From M0103 sp040386155 (GTDB lineage: Bacteria; Bacteroidota; Bacteroidia; Flavobacteriales_D; Crocinitomicaceae), in the NCBI GenBank assembly GCA_040386155.1, contig JAZKFZ010000001.1, positions 644,053-708,052 on the forward strand: a DNA stretch of 64,000 bases, in the 5' to 3' direction. The notes below the pieces were generated by a model, which searched no databases, was not told the origin of the DNA, and saw only the letters and a list, made by a program, of their open reading frames with translations. Both the position numbers and the translations under genes were made by a program. Shown here piece after piece: positions 17,945 to 26,039 of the stretch; position 1 is the stretch's first letter, and each line of letters opens with the position of its first letter.

Positions 17945-18475
17945 ATGACCATACAAGAAAAAGTTAAGAATACCATTAGAGATGTAGTAGACTTCCCAAA
18001 ACCAGGGATTGTTTTTAAAGACATTTCACCTATAATGTTGAATCCAGCAGTTTCAAATGAAGTACTTGATTACCTCGTTGATCTATACACGGGAACAGGA
18101 ATCGATGCGATTGCTGGAATAGAAAGCAGAGGGTTTTTGTTTGGGTACCCACTTGCCATGCGACTCAACATTCCTTTTGTTTTGATTCGTAAACAAGGCA
18201 AATTACCTTATGACAAAATTTCTCATTCGTACGATTTAGAATATGGTAGTGCAGTGGTTGAAATGCATACCGACGCTATAAAGAAAGGAGATAAAATATT
18301 GATTCACGATGATTTGTTGGCAACGGGTGGTTCAGCGGCAGCTGCAGCGGAGTTAATTGGAAAATGTGGTGGTGAAATTTATGGCTTTAATTTTCTTGTT
18401 TCGTTAGATTTTCTGAATGGTAAAGAAATATTGAAAAGCTATTCCGAGAATATTACTAATTTAGTCGCCTTTTAG
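17945..18475 (+). CDS. apt: Adenine phosphoribosyltransferase
   Basis: Salvages adenine with PRPP to give AMP. The 176-aa product has the type I PRTase fold: DFPKPGIVFKDISP at the N-terminus, GIESRGFLFGYPLA, RKQGKLP flexible loop, and the PRPP-binding ILIHDDLLATGGSAAAA. Length and motifs are standard. It starts one base after the stop of the HhH gene, so it is probably co-transcribed with it. Confidence 0.96.
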   Translation: MTIQEKVKNTIRDVVDFPKPGIVFKDISPIMLNPAVSNEVLDYLVDLYTGTGIDAIAGIESRGFLFGYPLAMRLNIPFVLIRKQGKLPYDKISHSYDLEYGSAVVEMHTDAIKKGDKILIHDDLLATGGSAAAAAELIGKCGGEIYGFNFLVSLDFLNGKEILKSYSENITNLVAF

Positions 18476-18493
18476 AATAATACTTTTTACAAA

Positions 18494-19633
18494 ATGAACT
18501 TTGAAAGAAACGAAAATCAGAAAATGATCGCACAAATGGTGCGTGATTTTGCTGAAAAAGAAATTCGTCCAAATATGATGAAGTGGGATGACGAAGAGTT
18601 TTTCCCTGTGGATGTCATGAAGAAAATGGGTGACCTTGGACTTCTTGGTATTTATATTCCTGAAGAATATGGTGGTTCAGGCTTTGGATACTTCGAGTAT
18701 GCAACTACACTAATGGAGCTAGGTCGTGTTTGTGGAGGTGTTGGCTTAAGTGTTGCTGCGCATAACTCATTGTGTACAGGTCATATCTATTACCATGGAA
18801 CGGAAGAACAAAAGAAAAAATATTTACCCAAACTAGCTACTGGAGAATTTATCGGAGCATGGGGACTGACAGAACCAAATACAGGCTCTGATGCAATGCG
18901 CATGAAAACGGTCGCTCAAAAAGATGGTGAATATTGGGTAATCAATGGTGCGAAAAATTGGATTACACATGGCCTTTCAGGAGATGTTGCCGTTGTTTTG
19001 GTGCGTACAGGTGAATTACTAGACAGCAATGGAATTACTGCATTTATTATAGAGAAAGGTACTCCAGGTTTTTCTGCAGTGAAAATCAAAGACAAATTTG
19101 GAGTGAGAGCAAGTGAAACAGCGGAATTAATTTTCGATAATGTGCGCGTGCATGAAAGTCAAGTTCTTGGAAAAGTAGGTGATGGGTTTAGACAAGCGAT
19201 GAAAGTATTAGACGGAGGAAGAATTTCAATTGCTGCACTTAGTTGTGGTGTTGCTCGAGGAGCCTATGAATCTGCAGTAAAGTATGCAAAGGAACGTGAA
19301 CAATTTGGAAGTCCAATTGCAAATTTTCAAGCAATCGGATTTAAATTAGCAGACATGGCTACACAAGTTGAAGCAGCTGAATTATTAACATTCCAAGCAG
19401 CCTACAATAAAAATAATCACCAGCCAGTGACAAAAACTGGAGCCTTTGCAAAGTTATACGCAAGTGAAGTTTCGGTGCATTGTGCAAATGAAGCAATGCA
19501 GATTATGGCAGGATACGGTTACACAAAAGAGTACCCTGCAGAAAAGTTTTTGAGAGATGCACGCCTTATGGTAATTGGCGAAGGAACGTCTGAAATACAA
19601 AAATTAGTAATTTCTAGAGAAATTTTAAAATAA
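18494..19633 (+). CDS. Acyl-CoA dehydrogenase (short-chain/butyryl-type)
   Basis: FAD enzyme that oxidises acyl-CoA to trans-2-enoyl-CoA in beta-oxidation or branched-chain amino-acid catabolism. 379 aa with the three-domain layout: helical N-terminus, WGLTEPNTGSDAMRMKT and NGAKNWITHG (FAD/substrate), and C-terminal helices with GYGYTKEYPAEKFLRDAR and IGEGTSEIQ, where Glu363 is the expected catalytic base (short/medium-chain position). Exact chain-length preference cannot be told. It lies 18 bp after apt. Confidence 0.93.
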   Translation: MNFERNENQKMIAQMVRDFAEKEIRPNMMKWDDEEFFPVDVMKKMGDLGLLGIYIPEEYGGSGFGYFEYATTLMELGRVCGGVGLSVAAHNSLCTGHIYYHGTEEQKKKYLPKLATGEFIGAWGLTEPNTGSDAMRMKTVAQKDGEYWVINGAKNWITHGLSGDVAVVLVRTGELLDSNGITAFIIEKGTPGFSAVKIKDKFGVRASETAELIFDNVRVHESQVLGKVGDGFRQAMKVLDGGRISIAALSCGVARGAYESAVKYAKEREQFGSPIANFQAIGFKLADMATQVEAAELLTFQAAYNKNNHQPVTKTGAFAKLYASEVSVHCANEAMQIMAGYGYTKEYPAEKFLRDARLMVIGEGTSEIQKLVISREILK

Positions 19634-19635
19634 CC

Positions 19636-19665
19636 TTGCATTGAATTGATTTTGTTGTATATTTG
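19636..19665 (+). promoter_or_regulatory. Promoter of rpsU
   Basis: TTG at 19636-19638, 19 bases, TATATTTG at 19658-19665. It decides the rpsU start, because an earlier in-frame TTG lies on this box. Confidence 0.65.
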
Positions 19666-19698
19666 CAACCCAATTATAATGAAAATAATAATAAAGAT

Positions 19699-19893
19699 AT
19701 GTTAATTATACCAGTTAAAGAAGGCGAAAACATCGAGAGAGCTCTTAAGAAGTACAAGAAAAAGTACGATAAGACGAATGTAATGAAGGAATTGAGAAAA
19801 CGTAAAGAATTTCAAAAACCATCAATTACAAAACGTCAACAAAGTTTGCGCGCTGTTTATGTTCAGGCTTTAAGACATTCTGAGAATAATTAA
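19699..19893 (+). CDS. rpsU: 30S ribosomal protein S21
   Basis: 64-aa basic protein of the small subunit, near the platform where mRNA binds. Typical pattern: MLIIPVKEGENIERALKKYK, then an Arg/Lys-rich helix (MKELRKRKEFQKPS). Start: ATG 19699, since the in-frame TTG at 19663 overlaps the -7 box. A terminator follows directly. In Bacteroidota rpsU and xerC are commonly adjacent as here. Confidence 0.95.
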   Translation: MLIIPVKEGENIERALKKYKKKYDKTNVMKELRKRKEFQKPSITKRQQSLRAVYVQALRHSENN

Positions 19894-19919
19894 TGAAACA
19901 TTTTTGTTTTACAATACGT

Positions 19920-19944
19920 AAGGTGCTTTAGGGCACCTTTTTTT
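19920..19944 (+). terminator. Intrinsic terminator after rpsU
   Basis: AAGGTGC (19920-19926) pairs with GCACCTT (19933-19939), six-base loop, T tract to 19944. xerC starts 7 bases later, so it may rely on read-through. Confidence 0.8.
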
Positions 19945-19950
19945 GTTTTT

Positions 19951-20823
19951 ATGCTTTCAAAGTTCGAATTATATATTTCTAGCGAAAAACGTTTTTCGGC
20001 ACACACGCGCATTGCGTACATGAAAGATATCGAACAGTTTTCACTTTTTTTGGAGCTTACTGAAGAGCATCTGGTAGAAGTGACACCATCGATGGTGCGC
20101 TCTTGGATTGTGGGGATGTTTGATCTGAAGCTAACTAAGAAATCTATCAATCGAAAATTATCCTCGCTCCGCACGTTTTATCGCTGGTTGAAAACACAAG
20201 GCTTAATTACTAATAATCCGATGTCCAAAATTACTGGACCTAAGAGTGAGAAGCGACTTCCTATTTTTGTAAAAGAAGCCGATATCGACGTGAAACGCAC
20301 GGAACAATTATTTAGCACTGATTTTGATGGAGCTCGTGATCGATTGATGTTTGAATTGCTTTATCAAACAGGAATTCGTTTGTCTGAATTAATTGAATTG
20401 AAAGAGAGTAATGTTTCAAGCCAAGCTATCAAAGTTCTTGGGAAGAGAAGCAAGGAGAGAATCATTCCAATTACTCAGAAATTGGCAGATCAAGTTGATG
20501 AGTATAAAACTTTTAAAGCGCAATGCGCTGCTCCGAATGATCATTTACTGGTGTTAATTAATGGTAAAAAACTCTACCCAAAGTTTGTGTATAGAAAAAT
20601 TAATGAGTACCTTTCGATGGTGGCGAACTTAGACAAAGCTAGTCCGCATGTACTGAGGCATACCTTTGCAACCCACATGTTGAATAATGGTGCGGGATTA
20701 GAAACATTAAAAGATTTGTTGGGGCATGCTAATCTTTCTGCGACACAAGTGTATACGCATACTTCGTTTGCACAATTGACAAGTATTTATTCACAAGCCC
20801 ATCCGCGAGGGCATAAAAATTGA
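19951..20823 (+). CDS. xerC: Tyrosine recombinase XerC-like
   Basis: Site-specific recombinase that, with XerD, resolves chromosome dimers at dif. 290 aa: N-terminal SAM-like core-binding domain (about 1-85) and C-terminal catalytic domain with the Arg of TGIRLSELIEL, Lys in LGKRSKERIIP, HVLRHTFATHML (His-x-x-Arg), LLGHANLSATQVYTH (His and nucleophile Tyr). It lacks the extra helix of integron integrases, so it is not IntI. Position between rpsU and hpf is the conserved one for the housekeeping Xer gene of this phylum. Confidence 0.92.
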   Translation: MLSKFELYISSEKRFSAHTRIAYMKDIEQFSLFLELTEEHLVEVTPSMVRSWIVGMFDLKLTKKSINRKLSSLRTFYRWLKTQGLITNNPMSKITGPKSEKRLPIFVKEADIDVKRTEQLFSTDFDGARDRLMFELLYQTGIRLSELIELKESNVSSQAIKVLGKRSKERIIPITQKLADQVDEYKTFKAQCAAPNDHLLVLINGKKLYPKFVYRKINEYLSMVANLDKASPHVLRHTFATHMLNNGAGLETLKDLLGHANLSATQVYTHTSFAQLTSIYSQAHPRGHKN

Positions 20824-20827
20824 CAAT

Positions 20828-21118
20828 ATGAAAGTGGAAGTTCAATCAGTTCATTTTTCGGCAGATCAAAAACTGCTTGATTTTATCAATGATAAAGTAG
20901 GTAAGCTTGAGCAATTTCATGACAGCATAATTGGTGCAGAGGTTTTTTTACGTTTAGACAAGGAGCACGCTTTTGAGAATAAAATTGCGGAATTAAAAAT
21001 TCAAGTCCCTGGTAAATCACTTTTTGCGAAGAAGCAATGTCAGTCATTTGAGGAAGCAACAGATTTAGTAGTTGAAGCAATCCGCAAACAAGTAAATAAA
21101 CATAAAGAAAAGAGTTAA
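20828..21118 (+). CDS. hpf: Ribosome hibernation-promoting factor (short HPF/RaiA)
   Basis: 96-aa S30AE-type protein that binds the decoding centre of idle ribosomes in stationary phase. VQSVHFSADQKLLDFINDKVGKLEQF matches the first strand and helix, and FAKKQCQSFEEATDLVVEAIRKQV the last helix. It lacks the long C-terminal dimerisation domain, so it belongs to the short class. It lies four bases after xerC and ends in a terminator. Confidence 0.9.
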   Translation: MKVEVQSVHFSADQKLLDFINDKVGKLEQFHDSIIGAEVFLRLDKEHAFENKIAELKIQVPGKSLFAKKQCQSFEEATDLVVEAIRKQVNKHKEKS

Positions 21119-21144
21119 TAATTCCCTAATTTTGAAGTCAATAG

Positions 21145-21175
21145 AGAGCGATATTTATTTGTCGCTCTTTTTTTT
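21145..21175 (+). terminator. Intrinsic terminator after hpf
   Basis: AGAGCGA (21145-21151) pairs with TCGCTCT (21162-21168), ten-base loop, T tract. Confidence 0.8.
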
Positions 21176-21197
21176 AAAAAAAAATAGCAAAGAATGA

Positions 21198-21227
21198 TTG
21201 TAGATAAAAAAAAGATTCATACATTTG
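21198..21227 (+). promoter_or_regulatory. Promoter of the tRNA/tuf operon
   Basis: TTG at 21198-21200, 19 bases, TACATTTG at 21220-21227, about 60 bases before the first tRNA. Confidence 0.65.
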
Positions 21228-21286
21228 CAATCCCAAAATGATGGGGAAATAGTTCTTTTCAATTATTGAAATAATACCAAAAATAA

Positions 21287-21360
21287 GCCGGTGTAGCTCA
21301 GTTGGCCAGAGCAGCTGATTTGTAATCAGCTGGTCGGGGGTTCGAATCCCTCCACCGGCT
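21287..21360 (+). tRNA. tRNA-Thr(TGT)
   Basis: Acceptor GCCGGTG pairs with CACCGGC; anticodon stem GCTGA/TCAGC holds loop TTTGTAA with anticodon TGT; T arm GGGTTCGAATCCC. CCA is not encoded. First of four tRNAs ahead of tuf. Confidence 0.95.
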
Positions 21361-21369
21361 CTTATTGTT

Positions 21370-21451
21370 GGGAGTATCGCATAGTGGCTATTGCAGTAGA
21401 CTGTAAATCTATCGCCTTTTGGCATCGCTGGTTCGAGTCCAGCTACTCCCA
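21370..21451 (+). tRNA. tRNA-Tyr(GTA)
   Basis: Class II tRNA with a long variable arm. Acceptor GGGAGTA pairs with TACTCCC; the anticodon loop of GACTGTAAATC contains GTA; T loop GTTCGAGTC. Confidence 0.94.
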
Positions 21452-21473
21452 CAGATTATTGAAAGTATATTAA

Positions 21474-21546
21474 GCGGGAGTAGCTCAGTTGGTAGAGCGT
21501 CAGCCTTCCAAGCTGAGGGTCGCGAGTTCGAATCTCGTCTCCCGCT
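21474..21546 (+). tRNA. tRNA-Gly(TCC)
   Basis: Acceptor GCGGGAG pairs with CTCCCGC; anticodon stem TCAGC/GCTGA with loop CTTCCAA gives TCC; T loop GTTCGAATC. Confidence 0.95.
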
Positions 21547-21560
21547 CAAAATTTTAAAAG

Positions 21561-21632
21561 GCCGGTGTAGCTCAGGGGTAGAGTGCTTCCTTGGTAAGGA
21601 AGAGGTCACGAGTTCAATTCTCGTCATTGGCT
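21561..21632 (+). tRNA. tRNA-Thr(GGT)
   Basis: Anticodon stem CTTCC/GGAAG with loop TTGGTAA gives GGT. The acceptor GCCGGTG pairs with CATTGGC through two adjacent G-U wobbles, unlike the perfectly paired tRNA-Thr(TGT) upstream. Confidence 0.92.
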
Positions 21633-21719
21633 CAGTAAAGAAAGTATTTCACTCAGTGTTGGGTGAATTTTGGTGTATCCAAAAAATTGTTTTTTATTAA
21701 CTTGTAACAAATAGGAAAA

Positions 21720-22907
21720 ATGGCTAAGGAAAATTTTGATCGTTCCAAACCACACGTGAACATCGGGACTATCGGTCACGTTGACCACGGTAAAACAACT
21801 TTAACAGCTGCAATCTCTAGCGTATTAGCTAGTAAAGGATTGGCTGCTGTGCGTGATTTCTCTTCTATCGACAATGCGCCGGAAGAAAAAGAACGTGGTA
21901 TTACAATTAACACGTCTCATATTGAGTATGAAACTTTAGTTCGTCACTACGCACACGTTGACTGTCCAGGTCACGCGGATTACGTAAAGAACATGGTTAC
22001 TGGAGCTGCTCAAATGGATGGAGCGATCCTTGTGGTTGCTGCAACTGATGGACCAATGCCACAAACTCGTGAGCACATCCTATTAGGAAAACAAGTTGGT
22101 GTTCCTCGTATGGTTGTATTCATGAATAAAGTGGATATGGTTGATGATGAAGAGCTTTTAGAGCTAGTTGAAATGGAAATCCGTGAATTGCTTTCTTTCT
22201 ACAGCTACGATGGTGATAATGCTCCTGTAATTCAAGGTTCAGCATTAGGTGCATTGAATGGTGAAGAGAAGTGGGTGAAAAGTGTTGAGGATTTAATGGA
22301 AGCAGTTGATACTTATATCGAACTTCCTCCACGTGATATCGACAAACCTTTCTTGATGCCAGTTGAAGATGTATTTACGATTACTGGTCGTGGTACAGTT
22401 GCAACAGGTCGTATCGAAACAGGAGTTATCAACTCTGGAGAAGGTGTTGACATTCTTGGAATGGGTGAATTGAAATTGACTTCTGTAGTAACAGGTGTTG
22501 AGATGTTCCGTAAAATCCTTGATAGAGGTGAAGCTGGAGATAACGTAGGTCTACTTTTGAGAGGTATTGAGAAATCTCAAATCAAAAGAGGAATGGTTAT
22601 TTGTAAGCCAGGTTCTGTAACTCCACACACTGATTTCAAAGCTGAAATCTATGTATTGAAAAAAGAAGAAGGTGGACGTCACACTCCATTCCATAACAAA
22701 TACCGTCCACAGTTTTACTTCCGTACTACTGACGTTACTGGAGAAATCCACTTAACAGATGGTCGCGAAATGGTTATGCCAGGTGATAACGTTACAATTA
22801 CTGTGAAATTGATTGTTCCAGTAGCAATGGACAAAGGACTTCGTTTTGCAATCCGCGAGGGTGGTAGAACTGTAGGAGCTGGTCAGGTTACTGAAATCGT
22901 TTCTTAA
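21720..22907 (+). CDS. tuf: Elongation factor Tu
   Basis: GTPase that delivers aminoacyl-tRNA to the ribosome. 395 aa; G1 GHVDHGKT (about 19-26), switch I ERGITINTSHIEYE, G3 DCPGHADYVKNM, G4 MNKVDM (NKxD), then the two beta-barrel domains ending in GGRTVGAGQVTEIVS. It lies in the tRNA-tuf-tRNA-Trp-secE-nusG order typical of bacteria and is the only tuf in the window. Confidence 0.99.
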   Translation: MAKENFDRSKPHVNIGTIGHVDHGKTTLTAAISSVLASKGLAAVRDFSSIDNAPEEKERGITINTSHIEYETLVRHYAHVDCPGHADYVKNMVTGAAQMDGAILVVAATDGPMPQTREHILLGKQVGVPRMVVFMNKVDMVDDEELLELVEMEIRELLSFYSYDGDNAPVIQGSALGALNGEEKWVKSVEDLMEAVDTYIELPPRDIDKPFLMPVEDVFTITGRGTVATGRIETGVINSGEGVDILGMGELKLTSVVTGVEMFRKILDRGEAGDNVGLLLRGIEKSQIKRGMVICKPGSVTPHTDFKAEIYVLKKEEGGRHTPFHNKYRPQFYFRTTDVTGEIHLTDGREMVMPGDNVTITVKLIVPVAMDKGLRFAIREGGRTVGAGQVTEIVS

Positions 22908-22931
22908 GTTAGAATAGATATCTAAATTATT

Positions 22932-22956
22932 AAGGGGAGGTAAAACTCCCCTTTTT
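22932..22956 (+). terminator. Terminator-like hairpin between tuf and tRNA-Trp
   Basis: AAGGGGAG (22932-22939) pairs with CTCCCCTT (22946-22953), six-base loop, short T run. tRNA-Trp begins two bases later, so it may act as a partial terminator or as a processing signal. Confidence 0.65.
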
Positions 22957-22958
22957 AA

Positions 22959-23031
22959 ACGGGTGTAGCTCAGCTGGTAGAGTGGTGGTTTCCAAAACCA
23001 TTGGTCGTGGGTTCGAATCCTACCGCCCGTG
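22959..23031 (+). tRNA. tRNA-Trp(CCA)
   Basis: Acceptor ACGGGTG pairs with CGCCCGT (one wobble); anticodon loop of GGTTTCCAAAACC contains CCA; T loop GTTCGAATC. Located between tuf and secE as in many bacteria. Confidence 0.95.
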
Positions 23032-23054
23032 CATTAATTGAAAAACAACGCAAA

Positions 23055-23276
23055 GTGTCAAAAATAGTAAATTACTTTACCGAAACGGTAAACGAAATGG
23101 TACATAACGTGACTTGGCCGACTTGGAAAGAGCTTCAAGCCAACACGATTGTAGTTGTAGTAGCATCTGTAATTATTGCTTTGATCATCTTCGGGATGGA
23201 CTTCGCATTCGGTATAACAGGTGATACTAAATCGACATGGAAAGGTGCACTTGGTTTTATTTACGGAATGTTTTAA
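23055..23276 (+). CDS. secE: Preprotein translocase subunit SecE
   Basis: Single-spanning clamp subunit of SecYEG. 73 aa: amphipathic helix with ETVNEMVHNVTWPTWKEL (the conserved TWP) then one transmembrane helix (TIVVVVASVIIALIIFGMDF). The start is GTG at 23055: no ATG lies upstream in frame after tRNA-Trp, and this start gives the usual N-terminus SKIVNYFTETVNE. nusG follows after nine bases. Confidence 0.93.
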   Translation: MSKIVNYFTETVNEMVHNVTWPTWKELQANTIVVVVASVIIALIIFGMDFAFGITGDTKSTWKGALGFIYGMF

Positions 23277-23285
23277 TCATCTGAA

Positions 23286-23837
23286 ATGGCTGAAATTACA
23301 AAACATTGGTACGTAGTACGTGCAGTTAGTGGCAAAGAGAAAAAGGTTAAAGAACATATTGACCTTGAAATTTCGCGTTTAAAATTGAACGATTTTGTTA
23401 GTCAGGTATTAATACCTACTGAGAAAGTGTTTCAAATTAGAAACGGAAAGAAAGTTAGCAAAGAGAAAGCTTACCTACCAGGCTATGTCTTAATTGAGGC
23501 TGCGCTATTGGGTGAAGTTGCTCACGTTATAAAAAATGTTACAAATGTTATTGGTTTCTTGGGTGCTGAAAAAGGTGGTAGTCCAGTTCCAATGCGTTTG
23601 TCAGAAGTAAACAGAATTCTTGGTAAAGTGGATGAGCTTTCTGAGAATGAAGTAGAAATGAAAATTCCATTTGTTAAGGGAGAATCTGTTAAAGTTATTG
23701 ACGGACCATTTAACAACTTCAGCGGTGTGATTGATGAAATCGACGAGGAAAAGAAAAAGCTGAGAGTAATGGTGAAGATTTTCGGACGTCAAAACTTGCT
23801 AGAGTTAAACTACATGCAAGTAGAGAAAGAAGTTTAA
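23286..23837 (+). CDS. nusG: Transcription termination/antitermination factor NusG
   Basis: 183 aa. NGN domain at about 6-110 (HWYVVRAVSGKEKKVKEHI, YLPGYVLIEA) binds the RNA polymerase clamp; KOW domain at about 130-180 (GESVKVIDGPFNNFSGVIDEID) contacts ribosomal protein S10 or Rho. Housekeeping NusG by context (secE-nusG-rplK) rather than a specialised paralogue such as UpxY. Confidence 0.97.
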   Translation: MAEITKHWYVVRAVSGKEKKVKEHIDLEISRLKLNDFVSQVLIPTEKVFQIRNGKKVSKEKAYLPGYVLIEAALLGEVAHVIKNVTNVIGFLGAEKGGSPVPMRLSEVNRILGKVDELSENEVEMKIPFVKGESVKVIDGPFNNFSGVIDEIDEEKKKLRVMVKIFGRQNLLELNYMQVEKEV

Positions 23838-23857
23838 TTAGTATTTTTTAACCGTAG

Positions 23858-23894
23858 GAGTGAGGAAAGCGATTAAAGCTTCCCGTAAGTACTC
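23858..23894 (+). promoter_or_regulatory. Structured leader of rplK, candidate L1 autoregulatory site
   Basis: GAGT (23858-23861) pairs with ACTC (23891-23894) and GGAAAGC (23864-23870) with GCTTCC (23878-23883), giving two stems split by an asymmetric internal loop. In other bacteria L1 represses rplKA by binding a two-stem mimic of its 23S rRNA site here. The assignment is by position and shape only. Confidence 0.4.
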
Positions 23895-23921
23895 ATGTTT
23901 GACTACACAATTTGAATAAAG

Positions 23922-24368
23922 ATGGCTAAAGAAGTATCAGCGTTGATCAAATTACAGATCAAAGGTGGTGCGGCGAATCCTTCGCCTCCAGTAGGACCTG
24001 CATTAGGTGCTAAAGGAGTTAACATCATGGAGTTCTGTAAGCAGTTTAATGCTAGAACCCAAGATAAGATGGGGAAAGTTGTACCAGTAGTTATCACTGT
24101 TTATGGTGATAAGTCTTTTGATTTCGTATTAAAAACACCGCCGGCAGCAGTTCAAATCATTGAACAAACAAAAATCAAAAAGGGATCCTCAGAACCTAAT
24201 CGTTTGAAAGTAGGAAACATCTCTTGGGATCAAGTGCGTTTAATTGCAGAAGACAAGTTGCCAGATCTAAATTGCTTCTCTGTAGATGCTGCCATGTCAA
24301 TGGTTGCTGGTACAGCAAGAAGTATGGGTGTTACAGTTAAAGGTGGTGAGGCACCGAAAACCAAATAA
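23922..24368 (+). CDS. rplK: 50S ribosomal protein L11
   Basis: 148 aa; binds the GTPase-associated centre of 23S rRNA. IKLQIKGGAANPSPPVGPAL carries the proline-rich N-terminal domain and MEFCKQFNARTQ follows; the C-terminal RNA-binding domain ends with SMVAGTARSMGVTVKG. First gene of the rplKAJL-rpoBC run. Confidence 0.98.
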   Translation: MAKEVSALIKLQIKGGAANPSPPVGPALGAKGVNIMEFCKQFNARTQDKMGKVVPVVITVYGDKSFDFVLKTPPAAVQIIEQTKIKKGSSEPNRLKVGNISWDQVRLIAEDKLPDLNCFSVDAAMSMVAGTARSMGVTVKGGEAPKTK

Positions 24369-24377
24369 TTATAAGTT

Positions 24378-25073
24378 ATGGGAAGAGTATCTAAGAAAAG
24401 AAAAGAGGTGCTTGCTAAATTTGATTTAGCGAAACCTTACTCCTTAACAGAAGCTTGTAATTTGGTTAAGGATATCACTACAACAAAGTTCGATTCATCT
24501 GTAGATATCAGTGTGCGTCTAGGAGTTGACCCTCGTAAAGCTAACCAAATGGTTCGAGGTACAGTGGCACTTCCTCATGGAACCGGTAAAGATGTTCGTG
24601 TACTTGTACTTTGTACGCCCGATAAAGAGGCAGAAGCAAAGGCAGCAGGTGCTGATCATGTTGGTTTAGATGATTACATTGAGAAAATCAAGGGTGGTTG
24701 GACTGGAATCGATGTTATTATTACAATGCCTGCAGTTATGGGTAAAGTTGGTGCATTAGGACGTATTTTAGGTCCTCGTGGATTGATGCCAAACCCTAAG
24801 ACAGGTACTGTAACAATGGATGTTGGTAAAGCAGTTGAAGAAGTGAAGGCAGGTAAAATTGACTTCAAAGTGGACAAGTATGGTATTATTCACACGTCTG
24901 TTGGAAAAGTTAGTTTCGACGGAACGAAAATTCGTGAAAACGCGAATGAATTGATTCTTACCTTGATGAAACTTAAGCCTTCTGCTGCGAAAGGTACATA
25001 CATTAAGAGTATTTACTTAAGTTCTACTATGAGTCCCGGTATCCAAGTGGATGCTAAGTCTGTAATTGCATAA
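24378..25073 (+). CDS. rplA: 50S ribosomal protein L1
   Basis: 231 aa; forms the L1 stalk and in many bacteria represses its own operon. Signature region VGALGRILGPRGLMPNPKTG is complete, as is DPRKANQMVRGTVALPHGTG. Nine bases after rplK. Confidence 0.98.
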   Translation: MGRVSKKRKEVLAKFDLAKPYSLTEACNLVKDITTTKFDSSVDISVRLGVDPRKANQMVRGTVALPHGTGKDVRVLVLCTPDKEAEAKAAGADHVGLDDYIEKIKGGWTGIDVIITMPAVMGKVGALGRILGPRGLMPNPKTGTVTMDVGKAVEEVKAGKIDFKVDKYGIIHTSVGKVSFDGTKIRENANELILTLMKLKPSAAKGTYIKSIYLSSTMSPGIQVDAKSVIA

Positions 25074-25084
25074 AACTTTGTAAA

Positions 25085-25606
25085 ATGACAAGAGAAGAAA
25101 AAGCAAAGTACATCGACGATCTAGCTTCGGAATTAACCCAAGCAAACGTCTTTTATTTAGCAGATACAGCGGAATTAACAGTAGAAGTAGTCAATAACCT
25201 TCGTAGAAGATGTTTCCAATCGAACATTCGTATGCGCGTCGTTAAAAACGCATTGTTACAAAAAGCATTCGATAAAGTAGAAGGGAAAAATTTTGGAGAA
25301 TTGAGCAGTACACTTGCGGGTGCTACTTCAATTATGTTCTCAGAAGTAGGTAATGTTCCTGCAAAATTGATTCAAGAGTTTCGTAAGAAAAGCGCGAAGC
25401 CAGTTTTAAAAGGTGCTTACATCGATGAAGCTATATTCATTGGCGATAATCAATTAGACGCGTTAGCGAACTTGAAAAGCCGTGAAGAACTTGTTGGTGA
25501 TATTATCGGATTACTTCAAAGTCCTGCTAAGAACGTTGTTTCTGGACTAATTGGTGCTGGTGGCAAAATTGCTGGTATCCTTAAAACGCTCGAGCAAAGA
25601 GCATAA
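25085..25606 (+). CDS. rplJ: 50S ribosomal protein L10
   Basis: 173 aa; stalk base that binds L7/L12 dimers through its C-terminal helix. MTREEKAKYIDDLASELTQA and RMRVVKNALLQKAF are family-typical. Only 11 bases separate it from rplA, so no separate L10 leader of the E. coli kind fits. Confidence 0.97.
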   Translation: MTREEKAKYIDDLASELTQANVFYLADTAELTVEVVNNLRRRCFQSNIRMRVVKNALLQKAFDKVEGKNFGELSSTLAGATSIMFSEVGNVPAKLIQEFRKKSAKPVLKGAYIDEAIFIGDNQLDALANLKSREELVGDIIGLLQSPAKNVVSGLIGAGGKIAGILKTLEQRA

Positions 25607-25648
25607 TAAAAATTTATTGTTGAACCTTTTATTTAAAAATTAATAAAA

Positions 25649-26023
25649 ATGGCTGATTTAAAATCATTAGCGGAAACGCTTGTAAACTTAACAGTTAAGG
25701 AAGTTAGCGAGTTAGCAACTATCCTTAAAGATGAATACGGTATCGAACCTGCTGCTGCTGCACCTGTAATGGTTGCTGGTGGTGGTGCTGTGGTTGAGGC
25801 TGCTGCTGAGAAAACGGAATTTGACGTTATCTTGAAAGCAGGTGGTGCAAACAAACTTGCTGTAGTTAAACTTGTAAAAGAATTAACTGGAAACGGTTTG
25901 AAAGAGTCTAAAGACTTAGTTGATGCTGCTCCTTCTACATTGAAAGAAGCAGTTTCTAAAGACGAAGCTGAAGGACTTAAGAAAGCTCTTGAAGAAGCTG
26001 GAGCTGAAGTAGAGGTTAAGTAA
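25649..26023 (+). CDS. rplL: 50S ribosomal protein L7/L12
   Basis: 124 aa; flexible stalk protein that recruits translational GTPases. N-terminal dimerisation helices, Ala/Gly-rich hinge (PAAAAPVMVAGGGAVVEAAA), and C-terminal domain with KLAVVKLVKELTGNGLKESK. A strong hairpin follows before rpoB. Confidence 0.98.
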   Translation: MADLKSLAETLVNLTVKEVSELATILKDEYGIEPAAAAPVMVAGGGAVVEAAAEKTEFDVILKAGGANKLAVVKLVKELTGNGLKESKDLVDAAPSTLKEAVSKDEAEGLKKALEEAGAEVEVK

Positions 26024-26039
26024 TTATCACTTCATACAC

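Noticed and set aside
19951..20823. Integron integrase for the cassette array
   Set aside because: The tyrosine recombinase has the conserved rpsU-xerC-hpf context and lacks the IntI-specific insertion, so it is the housekeeping Xer protein. It could still act on cassettes, but nothing shows this.
21419..21700. Reading frames across the tRNA cluster
   Set aside because: They overlap tRNA-Tyr, tRNA-Gly and tRNA-Thr and are artefacts of tRNA sequence.
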